The notes beneath the pieces are model-generated. The model saw only the letters and a list, made by a program, of their open reading frames with translations. It searched no databases and was not told the origin of the DNA. Shown piece after piece: positions 53,274-62,281 of a DNA stretch of 64,000 nt (position 1 is the stretch's first letter; each line of letters opens with the position of its first letter). Source of the stretch: Qipengyuania sp. S6317L1 (GTDB lineage: Bacteria; Pseudomonadota; Alphaproteobacteria; Sphingomonadales; Sphingomonadaceae); assembly GCF_023015615.1 (NCBI RefSeq), contig NZ_JALKAJ010000002.1, positions 372,001-436,000 on the forward strand, in the 5' to 3' direction. The position numbers and the translations under genes were made by a program.

Positions 53274-54761
53274 CTAGCCTACCGCTGCGGGCTCGTTCTT
53301 GAATTGCTTCAGGGCTTGGACAGTTTGCGGCCAATCGCCGAAACCACCCCAGCTTTGGACAAGTGCCCAGCGGTCATCGCTCGCGTCAAGCTCGGTTGCC
53401 ATCGCCGCTTGCACCCCGGCCCTGTCGCTTAGAGCCAGAACGCTCACCAGATTGCGCGAAGAAACCGAGGCTTGCGCGCCCTGCGGGTCAATCGGCTCTG
53501 GCAGGGGCGCTGTGGGCGCTTCTCCTTTCACATAATGGCCGAGCCAATCCTTGTGCGCTGCCTCAAATCGCGGGTCGGCGATGATCTTCGACAATAGCTC
53601 GTCCAAGCAGACGACGTGGCGCATCGCATCGCAGGTCTCATCATCCGAAAACCGGGCATTGCCCCAGCAAAGGTCGCACAAAAGCTCAATGTCGGGATTT
53701 GCGGGAGGCTGCTTGAACGCAGCAGCAGCGATGTAAGCCTGGATCGGAAAATCGGTCGGGTCGAGGTTTTGCCGCTGCATCAGATCTTCGACAAACATTT
53801 CCACCTCGGCAAGCGGCTCGCCCAGTGCGCAGGCCGTGCGGTAGGCACTCTCGGCGCGCACGATATAGCCCGCCTCTTTCGCCATATGCGCCACCTGCAC
53901 CCAGTAAGAACGCTGGTAAGGCTGCCGCTCCAACGCCTCGCGATAAAGCGCCTCGGCCCGCTCCCATTCTTTGGCCTTACCTTTGATATCTGCCTCAAAC
54001 ACCGTGGCCTGAAACAGCTCATCGCGCATCGCGGCTGTATGCGTGTATTCGATCAATTGTTTGCGGGATTTGGGTATCTCGCGCTTTTCTGGAGCGTTCG
54101 CCTGCGCAAGACCCATTGTGTTGCGGAACAGGCCATATGCCTCGTCAAAATCGGAATAGAACGTCATGCGCCCATCGTTCAGGATCGCGAAACGGTCGCA
54201 ATGATCGCTGATGTAACTGGGGTCGTGAGAGACGATCACCATCGCGCGGTCATTGCGCTTTTCAAACAGTTCGTAATTGCACCGGTCATGAAAACGCGCA
54301 TCGCCAACCGCGCTGATTTCATCAATCAGGAAGCAGTCGAATTCGGTGATCATCGAGATCGCGAAGGCAAGCCGTGCGCGCATGCCAGAGGAATAGGTCC
54401 GCACCTCCTCGCGAAGGTATGCGCCAAGCTCGGAAAACTCTTCGACAAAGGCGAGATTGCTTTCAAAGTCCTGTGCGTAGATGCGGCTGATAAAGCGGAC
54501 ATTGTCGACGCCGGTGAGGTTTTCCTGAAAAGCGCCGCCAAAGGCAAGCGGCCAAGAGACGCTCATATCCGCGCGAACGCGGCCCTTGGTTGGAAATTCC
54601 GCGCCGCTGATCAAACGGATCAATGTCGATTTACCTGCGCCATTGCGGCCCAGAATGCCGAGTTTTTCGCCCTTGCGAAGCTCGAAATTCACATCGCTCA
54701 AAACCTCCTTTTCGCCAAAGCGAGTGGGATAGGTTTTGTGCAGGTTTTCGATCGTGATCAT
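53274..54761 (-). CDS. Capsule-type ABC exporter ATPase with TPR-like C-terminal half
   Basis: This is a 495-residue ATPase, whereas KpsT-type proteins are about 215-250 residues. Residues 1-215 are a full ABC domain: Walker A GRNGAGKST (38-46), signature YSSGMRARLAF, Walker B DCFLIDEISAVGD, and the H-loop in VIVSHDPSYI. Residues about 230-495 are an added helical region. EWERAEALYREALERQPYQR and a second repeat with YIVRAESAYRTACALGEPLA look like TPR units. The extension may couple the exporter to a glycan-processing partner. It overlaps the permease gene by ATGA. Confidence 0.9.
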   Translation of the reverse strand: MITIENLHKTYPTRFGEKEVLSDVNFELRKGEKLGILGRNGAGKSTLIRLISGAEFPTKGRVRADMSVSWPLAFGGAFQENLTGVDNVRFISRIYAQDFESNLAFVEEFSELGAYLREEVRTYSSGMRARLAFAISMITEFDCFLIDEISAVGDARFHDRCNYELFEKRNDRAMVIVSHDPSYISDHCDRFAILNDGRMTFYSDFDEAYGLFRNTMGLAQANAPEKREIPKSRKQLIEYTHTAAMRDELFQATVFEADIKGKAKEWERAEALYREALERQPYQRSYWVQVAHMAKEAGYIVRAESAYRTACALGEPLAEVEMFVEDLMQRQNLDPTDFPIQAYIAAAAFKQPPANPDIELLCDLCWGNARFSDDETCDAMRHVVCLDELLSKIIADPRFEAAHKDWLGHYVKGEAPTAPLPEPIDPQGAQASVSSRNLVSVLALSDRAGVQAAMATELDASDDRWALVQSWGGFGDWPQTVQALKQFKNEPAAVG

Positions 54762-55573
54762 CCCGGTACCACCCGGCGCGATACATAGCGGGTGAACAGT
54801 AGCGCAAAAACGCTCAACACCAGATTGAAAACGAGCAGATAAGAAAGGTCATAAATCGCAATGATCTTGGAGCCGAAAAAGCCTTCGCGGATGAATTCGA
54901 CCCCGTGGACCATCGGGAAAAGCAGCACGATTTCCTGAAACGAAACGGGCAATGCAGACACAAGGAAGGCAGCGCCCGAGAGAGGGAACATGAGGTAGGA
55001 GAACGGGTGCCAGAATTTGTCCACCAGCTCTGAGAGATAGGACAAGGTCCCAAGCGCAATCGCAAGCGCAGCGCCAAACCAGGCAAGCATAAGCCAGCCA
55101 GCGGTGACCACCAATATATCTTCGGGCGGCTCAATCCACTCAATCGCGATGAATACGACGCCAAGCACGATAAAGGATATTGTCGCACCGCCTGCTTCGA
55201 GAAGAACACGCGCCAGGTAGATGTCGAGCGGCTTGATATTGCGGTGGTAGAGTAGCGCCGAATTGGCCTTGATCGCCCCGATCGTGCGACCCGGCATATT
55301 GCGCCAGAGCAACACCGTCGAATACCCGGTAAGCGCAAAGGCTGCGATGGGAAGATCGCTTCCGTGCAAATTCTTTGTCGCCGTCCAAAGCGCGGTCACG
55401 CCCAGGGTGAAGAGCATAGGCTCAACAAACAGCCAGAGAAAACCGATGTTATGCCGCCCGTAGCGGGTGATGACCTCGCGGATCAGCAGCGCGCCGACGA
55501 CGCGTCCCTGTACCGCAAAACTCTCACGCAAGGGGGGCTTTGCATGGGTATCGGGGGCAGCGTTCGAAGCCAT
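54758..55573 (-). CDS. Capsule-type ABC exporter permease (KpsM-like)
   Basis: This 271-residue ABC-2-type permease has six hydrophobic helices. GALLIREVITRYGRHNIGFL is the typical amphipathic start, with WLFVEPMLFTLGVTALWTAT next. LLFPMVHGVEFIREGFFG matches KpsM-type family members. The substrate is a polysaccharide, possibly lipid-linked. It overlaps the ATPase gene by ATGA and the KpsE-like gene by TGATG, so all three are tightly coupled. Confidence 0.92.
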   Translation of the reverse strand: MASNAAPDTHAKPPLRESFAVQGRVVGALLIREVITRYGRHNIGFLWLFVEPMLFTLGVTALWTATKNLHGSDLPIAAFALTGYSTVLLWRNMPGRTIGAIKANSALLYHRNIKPLDIYLARVLLEAGGATISFIVLGVVFIAIEWIEPPEDILVVTAGWLMLAWFGAALAIALGTLSYLSELVDKFWHPFSYLMFPLSGAAFLVSALPVSFQEIVLLFPMVHGVEFIREGFFGSKIIAIYDLSYLLVFNLVLSVFALLFTRYVSRRVVPG

Positions 55574-56679
55574 CAGTCGCGGTGCTCGCGCACGCCGATC
55601 AGAAGCATGCTGAGAACGCCCCAGGTCAGAAGACCGAGGATAAGGGTCGCAAAGATAGAGCGAAGTCGCCGCGGCTCTTCGGCATAATCAGGAAGGCTGG
55701 GATCGGCGATGCGCTCGATATAGGCGCGTTTGCGCCGCGCTTCGGCTTGCGCCTCCTGCAGCGAAGCGAGCGATATCGCCAATTGCTGCTCGGCAAATTC
55801 GGAATTGGCGAGAAGTTCCTGATAACGCACCATTGCCGAAGACAGGGAATTAGCGCCGCCGGTTAACTCTTGCCGGGTTGTTTCAATTTCGGCCTCAAGC
55901 TGGCGGATCTGCGTGCGCAAAAACGGGATTTGCGAGGCCTGCGGCGTGTAGGTCTGCAGTTGGCGAAGTTGCGTGCGCGCTGCGATGAGCTGGTCTTGAA
56001 GCTTGCCCACCATTTGCAAACCGACCTCGGATTGCTGCTCGGGGTCGACGATGCGCTCTTTGCTTCTGAATTGCGCCAGTTCGAGCCGGGCAAGTCGCGC
56101 TTTATTGGTGGCCTCATCGACCTGCTCCTGCGCGAGAGCGATTGTGTCCTCGCGCGATCTTTCCGACAGGCCGTTGACGAGTTCTTCCGACTGCAACAGC
56201 AGGCGGGAGTTAATTTTGGCCGCTTCGTCAGGGGTATAGGCGTTGACCCGCAAGGTCATCACCTGGCCGGTCACACCTTCGGCGATCGAAACCTTGCCCA
56301 GGAAGTATTGATAGAGCTGCTCCTTGCTCCTTCCCCAAAGCGAGCCGAAGCGGTCAACGAAAAAGATGCTGTCATCAGTGTAGGCGTCCACCACAAGATC
56401 ATCGCGATTTGCCTCTTCGAGCGCGCGGCGCGACAGAAGGTATTCGCTGATCGTGCCATTGCCCTCAACCCCGCCAACCGAGCCGGATCCAATTCCCGTC
56501 TGGCCCAGAACCGCAGACAGCGGCGAAGCGTTCTCATTCGCCGGAGTGCGCACCACGAAGCGCGATTCGGACACGTAAACGTCATTCGCCAGAACCCCGA
56601 AGTACAAGATGGCGATCAGAGTTGGGGCGATTACTGTGAGGATAAACAGTGGGTTGATCGTTTTCAGACGGTCTGACAC
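55573..56679 (-). CDS. KpsE-type polysaccharide co-polymerase/periplasmic linker
   Basis: This 368-residue protein has one N-terminal transmembrane helix (about 12-31) and one near the C-terminus (about 345-362). Long coiled-coil stretches lie between, roughly 185-300. The motif YFGVLANDVYVSESRFVVRT is typical of KpsE/Wzz-type chain-length proteins. Role: bridges the inner-membrane exporter to the outer-membrane channel. Start is GTG at 56679; its first 16 bases overlap the 3' end of the glycosyltransferase gene. Confidence 0.88.
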   Translation of the reverse strand: MSDRLKTINPLFILTVIAPTLIAILYFGVLANDVYVSESRFVVRTPANENASPLSAVLGQTGIGSGSVGGVEGNGTISEYLLSRRALEEANRDDLVVDAYTDDSIFFVDRFGSLWGRSKEQLYQYFLGKVSIAEGVTGQVMTLRVNAYTPDEAAKINSRLLLQSEELVNGLSERSREDTIALAQEQVDEATNKARLARLELAQFRSKERIVDPEQQSEVGLQMVGKLQDQLIAARTQLRQLQTYTPQASQIPFLRTQIRQLEAEIETTRQELTGGANSLSSAMVRYQELLANSEFAEQQLAISLASLQEAQAEARRKRAYIERIADPSLPDYAEEPRRLRSIFATLILGLLTWGVLSMLLIGVREHRD

Positions 56680-57908
56680 TCGATTTTCATTCTCTCATCT
56701 TGCGCCTGCGGCACAGTTTTCAACCGATCCAGCCACGGATCAAGGATTGCGAAATGCGACGCCCAAGTCGGAGGCGAAAACCGCCCCATCATCTCAAGCT
56801 GCCGATCACGTTCACCATTTTCGAAGGCAAATCGGCCAATTGCCCGCCTCCACTCTGCTTCATCGGTGATATCGAGCAATAAAGCTATCCCTTGCCCGAT
56901 TTCGCGGAAACTCGGAATGTCGTTTGCGATTACCGGAACGCCCATTTGCAGCGCTTCGATTACAGGAAGGCCGTAACCTTCGGCGTGGCTCGGCATCAAG
57001 AGAGCGCGCGCGCCTTTGATAAGGCGGCCTGCCTCCGCATCCGAGGCATCTGTCCTGAATGTGACGTGGTTCGCAAGGTCGGGATTGGCGTTATATGCTG
57101 CGAAGATTTCCTCCGCCTTGCGGCCTTCCTGACCGATGATGACAAGCTTGGGGCAGGTTTGCCCGTAGATTTCGGACAACTCCCCCCAAACGCGCAGCAG
57201 CATACGATAATTCTTGCGCCGTTCGATCGTACCAAGACACACGAAATAGGGCGCATTGCGATCAGGTGTCACATCGTGTGAACTCACTGCGTTTTCCAAG
57301 GGTATCGAAGAGGCATCGCAAACCTGCCCGCTTGCAAGCGGCGCGACCACCACCGGTGGCAATTCAAGGCCGCGCTTGGTCGCAAAGCGGCGAAGCTCGG
57401 CCTCGGTTGCGCGGGTGTTCACGATTACGCCTGCCCCGTGCCAAATCGCGCCGCGCACGCGCCCGAGGTGCCTCTTGACCGCATGTGCACTGGTCAATCT
57501 GGGATGGGTCAAGGGAATGAGGTCATGGAGGAAATAGACCGCCCGAAGATTGCATTCCTCGACCCAACGATGATGCGCAGGAAGGTCGAAATCCGTGTGA
57601 CTGGTATTGATGTAGAGCGCGCCCTTCCCGTCAATACGCGAGGGAGCGAGCGGCAAGGTGAGCGATGCAAATCGCAGCGCTTCAAGCCGAAAGTGTTCAC
57701 CGGGTTCTAGCAGCATTTCGAACAGCCTGACCGAGCAACGCTGGTCCAGAACGCGCACAATGCCCCGATGCTGAACCACAGCACGCGCACGCGACCGCAG
57801 ATGCCGGCAATAGGCCTCGCAAACACGGTCGATCCCGGTGGAGCGCCGTTTTGTCCACGCACGGCTCACCAACCGTGTGACATCAAGATAGATGTCGTGG
57901 GCGCTCAT
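56664..57908 (-). CDS. Glycosyltransferase, GT4 (GT-B fold)
   Basis: This 414-residue enzyme transfers a sugar from an activated donor to the growing polymer. The C-terminal domain shows PYFVCLGTIERRKNYRMLLR, the LLMPSHAEGYGLPVIEAL signature with the E-x7-E pair, and GVPVIANDIPSFREI. The acceptor side is N-terminal. It sits between the nucleotidyltransferase (ATGA overlap) and the KpsE-like gene (16-bp overlap). Substrate not known. Confidence 0.92.
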   Translation of the reverse strand: MSAHDIYLDVTRLVSRAWTKRRSTGIDRVCEAYCRHLRSRARAVVQHRGIVRVLDQRCSVRLFEMLLEPGEHFRLEALRFASLTLPLAPSRIDGKGALYINTSHTDFDLPAHHRWVEECNLRAVYFLHDLIPLTHPRLTSAHAVKRHLGRVRGAIWHGAGVIVNTRATEAELRRFATKRGLELPPVVVAPLASGQVCDASSIPLENAVSSHDVTPDRNAPYFVCLGTIERRKNYRMLLRVWGELSEIYGQTCPKLVIIGQEGRKAEEIFAAYNANPDLANHVTFRTDASDAEAGRLIKGARALLMPSHAEGYGLPVIEALQMGVPVIANDIPSFREIGQGIALLLDITDEAEWRRAIGRFAFENGERDRQLEMMGRFSPPTWASHFAILDPWLDRLKTVPQAQDERMKIECQTV

Positions 57909-58660
57909 GCGGTGGCCACCTCGCACCCTTGGTCCAGGAGCGCAAAACTGCCGTCCAATTCGGACTCAGCCTGCGCGTGCGCCTTGGGATCGTCGACATC
58001 CATCCACCACGCATGACCAATATCGAACGTCGCAGCGCGGCCTCTATCGGCCAGCCATTGCATACCATCCGAAAGCGAACCCGGTTTGCCTTGACAAATT
58101 GCCTCTTCGATAGCCTTGGCAAGACCGGGCCCAGCCAGAAATGCCCCGCAATCAACTGCGTTGTATCGCGGGATTTCCTTGCCAATAAACGCGATGAATC
58201 CGTCGCTGCGCATTTCCACCCATGTCGCATCGTCTGGATCAATCAGCGGGCTCACCGTTTGCCGATCAATCGCGAGCGTCACATCGCGCGTTTCTGAACT
58301 CGCCTGCGACAAGCCCTTCAAAATCGGAGTGGAGAGCAGATGGTCGCACATGACGAGGAGATATTCGCCCGGCAAAACGCTCGCGCCTGCCATGACCGAA
58401 TAGCCATTGGGCTTTTCCCAATCATCGACGCGGATGGTCAGTATCTCGATATCCAGTTTCGCGCGCAGGTCAGCGACAGCCGCCTCGACGGCGGCGGCTT
58501 GGTATCCCGTCACCACGACCGCACGGTTCACCCCCGCGCTCGCCAATTGACGCAGCGATATTTCGAACAATGAAACACCGTTTACCAAGGCAAGAGGCTT
58601 GCAAGCGAACTTGTCGCGCAAACGACTTCCGAAACCTGCGGCAAGAATAAGACCGTCCAT
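57905..58660 (-). CDS. NTP-transferase, possibly CTP:inositol-1-phosphate cytidylyltransferase
   Basis: This 251-residue nucleotidyltransferase has the Rossmann start MDGLILAAGFGSRLRDKF and the following KPLALVNG that binds the sugar/polyol phosphate. YLLVMCDHLLSTPILK contains the metal-binding Asp and replaces the more usual LVxxGDH. It lies 47 bp after ino1. In archaeal/thermotogal DIP synthesis the IPCT domain has this fold, so making CDP-inositol is plausible (inference). A sugar-phosphate substrate is the alternative. Overlaps the glycosyltransferase start by ATGA. Confidence 0.82.
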   Translation of the reverse strand: MDGLILAAGFGSRLRDKFACKPLALVNGVSLFEISLRQLASAGVNRAVVVTGYQAAAVEAAVADLRAKLDIEILTIRVDDWEKPNGYSVMAGASVLPGEYLLVMCDHLLSTPILKGLSQASSETRDVTLAIDRQTVSPLIDPDDATWVEMRSDGFIAFIGKEIPRYNAVDCGAFLAGPGLAKAIEEAICQGKPGSLSDGMQWLADRGRAATFDIGHAWWMDVDDPKAHAQAESELDGSFALLDQGCEVATA

Positions 58661-58707
58661 TGTCAATCCTCTCGATTGCAATCTTTGGGTGACGGGCGGG
58701 CGGCGCG

Positions 58708-59811
58708 TTACTCGGCCGCTTCCGGTAAGCTTGTCTGATATTGGTCGAGAAGGCCTGCTGCGACATCTTCGGGGATTTGTTCTGGCGGATGTTTACAATA
58801 ATATGCCGATGGCAGCGTCAAAGCCCCGCTTTCGCCACGATCAAGCGCCTGTTTGCAATAGCGGATGGCATCCACCACGCAGGCAGCAGCATTCGGGCTG
58901 TCCTCGACCGACAAACGCAGCTCAAGGTTCATAGGCACCTCGCCCCATTGCGTGCCTTCGACCCGCAGGAAACAGACTTTGTTGTCGTTCTGCCATGCGA
59001 CATATTCGGACGGACCAATCAGGATGTTCTCGTCCTCCAAACGCTTAGCCAGCGCGGCTTGCACGGCCTGTGTCTTCGATTCTTTCTTGGAACCCAATCG
59101 GTCGCGGTCGAGCATGTTCATGAAGTCGGTGTTGCCGCCGGTGTTGAGTTGATAGGTGCGCTCAATCGCTGCACCGCGCGCTGCGAACAGGCTCGACAAG
59201 GCGCGGTGAACAATCGTCGCGCCCACCTGCGCCTTGATGTCGTCGCCCACAATTGGCAGGCCCCTGGCTTTGAAGCGGCTTTCCCACTGCTCATCGCTGG
59301 CGATGAAGACCGGGATGCAATTGACCACAGCCACGCCCGCTTCGAGCGCGCAGTCCATGTAGAACTCCGTCGCTTCCTGAGAGCCGACGGGCAAGAAGTT
59401 GACCAGAATATCGGCCTTTGACGAACGCAACGCTTCAACAATTTCGGCTTTCGTTGCCGGCTGATAATCATCCTCGAGCATGAAGCCGCGCTCGCCCGCG
59501 CCCGTCATATGTGCGGCGACGCCGTCCAAAACCGGCCCGCGAATGACTTTCGCGCCTGTGGGCTCCACGTCTTTGTGAAAAACGGTGGTGTTGTTGGGCG
59601 CACAGAAAATGGCTTCGGACAGGTCCTTGCCGACTTTACGCGCATCCACGTCGATGCCGAGGACGAATTGTATGTCTGAAACAGCGTAGCCGCCGACAGT
59701 TTCGCGGATCAGCCCGCTGGTCGATCCCGTCGACCTGTAAAATGAAACGCCTTGGATAAGTGAGCTAGCGCAATTACCCAATCCGATCACAGCAACTTTA
59801 ATTGACTGCAT
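58708..59811 (-). CDS. ino1: myo-Inositol-1(3)-phosphate synthase, actinobacterial/archaeal type
   Basis: Ino1 converts glucose-6-phosphate to inositol-phosphate using NAD, in the cytoplasm. The 367-residue protein starts MQSIKVAVIGLGNCASSLIQ, the family's NAD-binding start. The active-site and lid region is RTYQLNTGGNTDFMNMLDRD, followed by RLGSKKESKT. Ribosome site GGAAGTAAA precedes the ATG. It is the first gene of the minus-strand cluster and diverges from the second glycosyltransferase by 396 bp. Such enzymes supply phosphatidylinositol, mycothiol or DIP elsewhere; here it probably feeds a surface glycan or lipid. Confidence 0.95.
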   Translation of the reverse strand: MQSIKVAVIGLGNCASSLIQGVSFYRSTGSTSGLIRETVGGYAVSDIQFVLGIDVDARKVGKDLSEAIFCAPNNTTVFHKDVEPTGAKVIRGPVLDGVAAHMTGAGERGFMLEDDYQPATKAEIVEALRSSKADILVNFLPVGSQEATEFYMDCALEAGVAVVNCIPVFIASDEQWESRFKARGLPIVGDDIKAQVGATIVHRALSSLFAARGAAIERTYQLNTGGNTDFMNMLDRDRLGSKKESKTQAVQAALAKRLEDENILIGPSEYVAWQNDNKVCFLRVEGTQWGEVPMNLELRLSVEDSPNAAACVVDAIRYCKQALDRGESGALTLPSAYYCKHPPEQIPEDVAAGLLDQYQTSLPEAAE

Positions 59812-60207
59812 TTTACTTCCTAGAACACCCATCATTTCAGTACGCATCACTGCGCACTGTTGCGTTACCCCCTCACCTCGGTAGTGTTTGCGATAGTGTT
59901 GCGACGCGACGAAAATTACACCATGTCAGGTCACATCAAAGGAGTCTTGCCTTCCCCCTGAAGGACAATTCTCTTTTGCAATCACTACGCTTACCTATAG
60001 ACGTGGGTCCCACAATTCGAGTGCGCATACAACCTTAAAAAGAAACGCTTTGCCGTGAATTTCCTCCAGGTTTGACGCAATTCTTGCGAACCGCGACTTG
60101 CATTTGCCCTATATCGCGTGCAGCGATTCGTGAGTGGGTCACGGACACACCATCACAAAAGACACAATTGAGCAGATTAAAACATCGCAATATCGGGCAA
60201 GTGATCT
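59812..60207. promoter_or_regulatory. Divergent regulatory region of the inositol/capsule cluster
   Basis: This 396-bp region separates ino1 from the plus-strand glycosyltransferase and is less GC-rich than neighbouring genes. A near-tandem repeat TAGTGTTTGCGA (59882-59893) and TAGTGTTGCGA (59894-59904) occurs, with a related ACTGTTGCGT at 59856-59865. These could be operator sites. Promoters must lie here; I could not assign boxes with confidence. No coding frame is evident. Confidence 0.5.
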
Positions 60208-61329
60208 GTGAGAACCATTTGTATCGATTGCCGCTATTTAAGCGATAGGCCAAGCGGTATAGGCGAAGTAACGCGCGCTCTTGTCGACCACGCGCCACTT
60301 CTTGCCCCGCAATACAAGTTTTTATTAATCCGAAATGCTGCCCGGACAAGGGCACTGAGTGCCGCAGACAATGTCACCGAAATCGCGTTAAAGACCCCTG
60401 CGAATGGGCCGGGGACCTTGTGGTTTTTGCCCTTTCTGGTGGACTTGCGCAATGTCGACCTGTTCCATGCCCCGTTCAATATTCTTCCCCGCGGGCTGAA
60501 TATGAAAACGCTGGCGACGGTGCACGACATCATGTGGTTGACCCATCCGAAATGGTGCAATCCTAATGCCTACGGCATGATCGAACGCCGTTTCTATAGG
60601 CAAGGCATCAACCGCGCGCTTGGTGAGGCATCGGCGATTGCGACTGTCAGCGAGGCTACAAAAGAGGCAATTGTCGAGCATCGACCAGATGCCGAAGATC
60701 GCGCGCACGTGACGATGTCAGGGGTGTCTGAACGCTTCCGCCGGGTGCAGATCGACGAGGCAGCCTTGCGCCGTATCGGCCTTGCGCCCGGTCAGCAATT
60801 TATCCTCACAGCGGGGCAAAACGCCCCCTACAAGAACCACAGAGGCGCCGTCGAAGGCTTCGCCAAGGCCTTTGCAGACCGGCCCGACATAGCGCTCGTC
60901 ATGGTTCAGCGGCGCGGTTCTGGCGCGGCCGAATTGTCCTCATTGGCACGCAAGCTTGGGGTTGAAGACCGCGTTCATTTCACCGGAACGGTCGGCTTCG
61001 ACACGCTTTTGCAGCTTTATTCCGGCGCGCTTGCTCTTCTTCATCCCTCATTGTGCGAAGGGTTTGGCAATCCGGTAGCAGAGGCAATCGCTTGCGGTTG
61101 TCCGGTCATAACCAGCAATCTGAGCGCCATGCCAGAAGTCGCTGGCGGAGCGGCGCTGTTAGTGGACCCGCACGATAGCAATGACATTGCCAGAAACCTG
61201 CGCAGGGTCGCGCAGGATGGCGAACTTGCGACGACCATGCGCGAAAGGGGATTGCAACGGGCCGAAGAGCTGTCCTGGGAAAGCTTTGCCCGGAAGAACG
61301 TCGAGATTTACACCAAGCTCTTGGCTTGA
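60208..61329 (+). CDS. Glycosyltransferase, GT4 (GT-B fold)
   Basis: This 373-residue glycosyltransferase starts with GTG (MRTICIDCRYLSDRPSGIGE). The donor domain contains FILTAGQNAPYKNHRGAVEG, ALLHPSLCEGFGNPVAEAIA with the E-x7-E pair, and GCPVITSNLSAMPEVAG. It begins the rightward arm of the cluster. Its 3' end overlaps the convergent CDP-alcohol phosphotransferase gene by 22 bp. Likely adds a sugar to the exported polymer or its lipid. Confidence 0.92.
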   Translation: MRTICIDCRYLSDRPSGIGEVTRALVDHAPLLAPQYKFLLIRNAARTRALSAADNVTEIALKTPANGPGTLWFLPFLVDLRNVDLFHAPFNILPRGLNMKTLATVHDIMWLTHPKWCNPNAYGMIERRFYRQGINRALGEASAIATVSEATKEAIVEHRPDAEDRAHVTMSGVSERFRRVQIDEAALRRIGLAPGQQFILTAGQNAPYKNHRGAVEGFAKAFADRPDIALVMVQRRGSGAAELSSLARKLGVEDRVHFTGTVGFDTLLQLYSGALALLHPSLCEGFGNPVAEAIACGCPVITSNLSAMPEVAGGAALLVDPHDSNDIARNLRRVAQDGELATTMRERGLQRAEELSWESFARKNVEIYTKLLA

Positions 61330-62198
61330 TCACGGATACGACGCCCGGCCTTCGCTGACACGAGGATCGACACAATGAGAACCAGCGTCAACCCGATCGC
61401 CTCAAAGGCGAAGAAATAGATAGGCGAGCCTGCCGCCATTGATGCGCCAATCGCAAGCGTGCGGTAATTTGCGCTTAAAAGGTAAGTCGAGCGAAGAACA
61501 GGCTTCGTTTGTTCAACGATGATTTGACGCATGCCCGCAAGGCGCGCGTCATCGCTCTCGGCCACCAATTCATCGATCGCCGACCCTCCGGGAGCCAATA
61601 TGCTGCCAAGCCAGACGTAGTAGGCTGCAAAGCCGCCCAGAATGCCTTTGGGTTGGTCGGCTCGCTTCGCTGTGCTTCGCAAAAAATGCGTGCCATAAAC
61701 CCAGTGCTGATATTGGCGGCGCTGCACTTCATAATGGGCCGCTTGGACAATGCGCCCGGCGCCTGCACCAATCGCAAGCGCCCACGCCAGCCCAGCCCCC
61801 ACCTCGGCTGTAAGCATGATGCCAAAACTGACGTACATGATAATGTGGCCGACATAATCGCACACCCCGTCGATAACTTCGCCCCGGCTTGATGATCGCC
61901 CGGTCAGCCGTGCCAGATCCCCATCAGCCCCGTCAAAAACATGCCAACTCATATGGAAAGCGAGGCCCAGGACGACCCCAAGAATTCCCGGCAAGGTCGT
62001 GTAGGCGATTGTCGCGAAGACAATCATCACCCCACCGATGACCGAAAGCACATCAGGAGTGACCCGGGTCGGTGCCAACGCTCTGGCGAGCGCCATCGAA
62101 AGCGGGTGATAGAGGTAGAAATTAAGCCAGTCTTCAAGTTCGCGCGGGCGCGGTTTTGGCGTTTGCGGGCCTTGCGCTGATGATGGCGACTTGCCCAT
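61308..62198 (-). CDS. CDP-alcohol phosphotransferase, first copy
   Basis: This 296-residue integral-membrane enzyme transfers a phospho-alcohol from a CDP-linked donor. The catalytic motif D-G-x2-A-R-x8-G-x3-D-x3-D is complete (Asp92 to Asp114). Around six hydrophobic helices follow. The N-terminal lead YLYHPLSMALARALAPTRVT with PDVLSVIGG is typical. The start is the ATG at 62198; an in-frame upstream region (about 117 residues) is not family-like. Antiparallel to its neighbours but within the inositol cluster, so CDP-inositol or inositol phosphate is a plausible substrate. Confidence 0.88.
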   Translation of the reverse strand: MGKSPSSAQGPQTPKPRPRELEDWLNFYLYHPLSMALARALAPTRVTPDVLSVIGGVMIVFATIAYTTLPGILGVVLGLAFHMSWHVFDGADGDLARLTGRSSSRGEVIDGVCDYVGHIIMYVSFGIMLTAEVGAGLAWALAIGAGAGRIVQAAHYEVQRRQYQHWVYGTHFLRSTAKRADQPKGILGGFAAYYVWLGSILAPGGSAIDELVAESDDARLAGMRQIIVEQTKPVLRSTYLLSANYRTLAIGASMAAGSPIYFFAFEAIGLTLVLIVSILVSAKAGRRIRDQAKSLV

Positions 62199-62281
62199 GA
62201 ATGCCTTTGATTCGCTCCGTTTGCGCGGGCGCACTTGTCCGCCGATGTGATCACGATTAGGCGCAAGGCGCGGGCTTGAAA

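Noticed and set aside
53274..53990. A frameshift or gene fusion error making the ATPase too long.
   Set aside because: The frame is open throughout and the extension has regular helical repeats; it is better read as a true extension.
53616..54788. A 390-codon plus-strand frame opposite the exporter ATPase.
   Set aside because: No domain features, and the minus strand has a complete ABC domain here.
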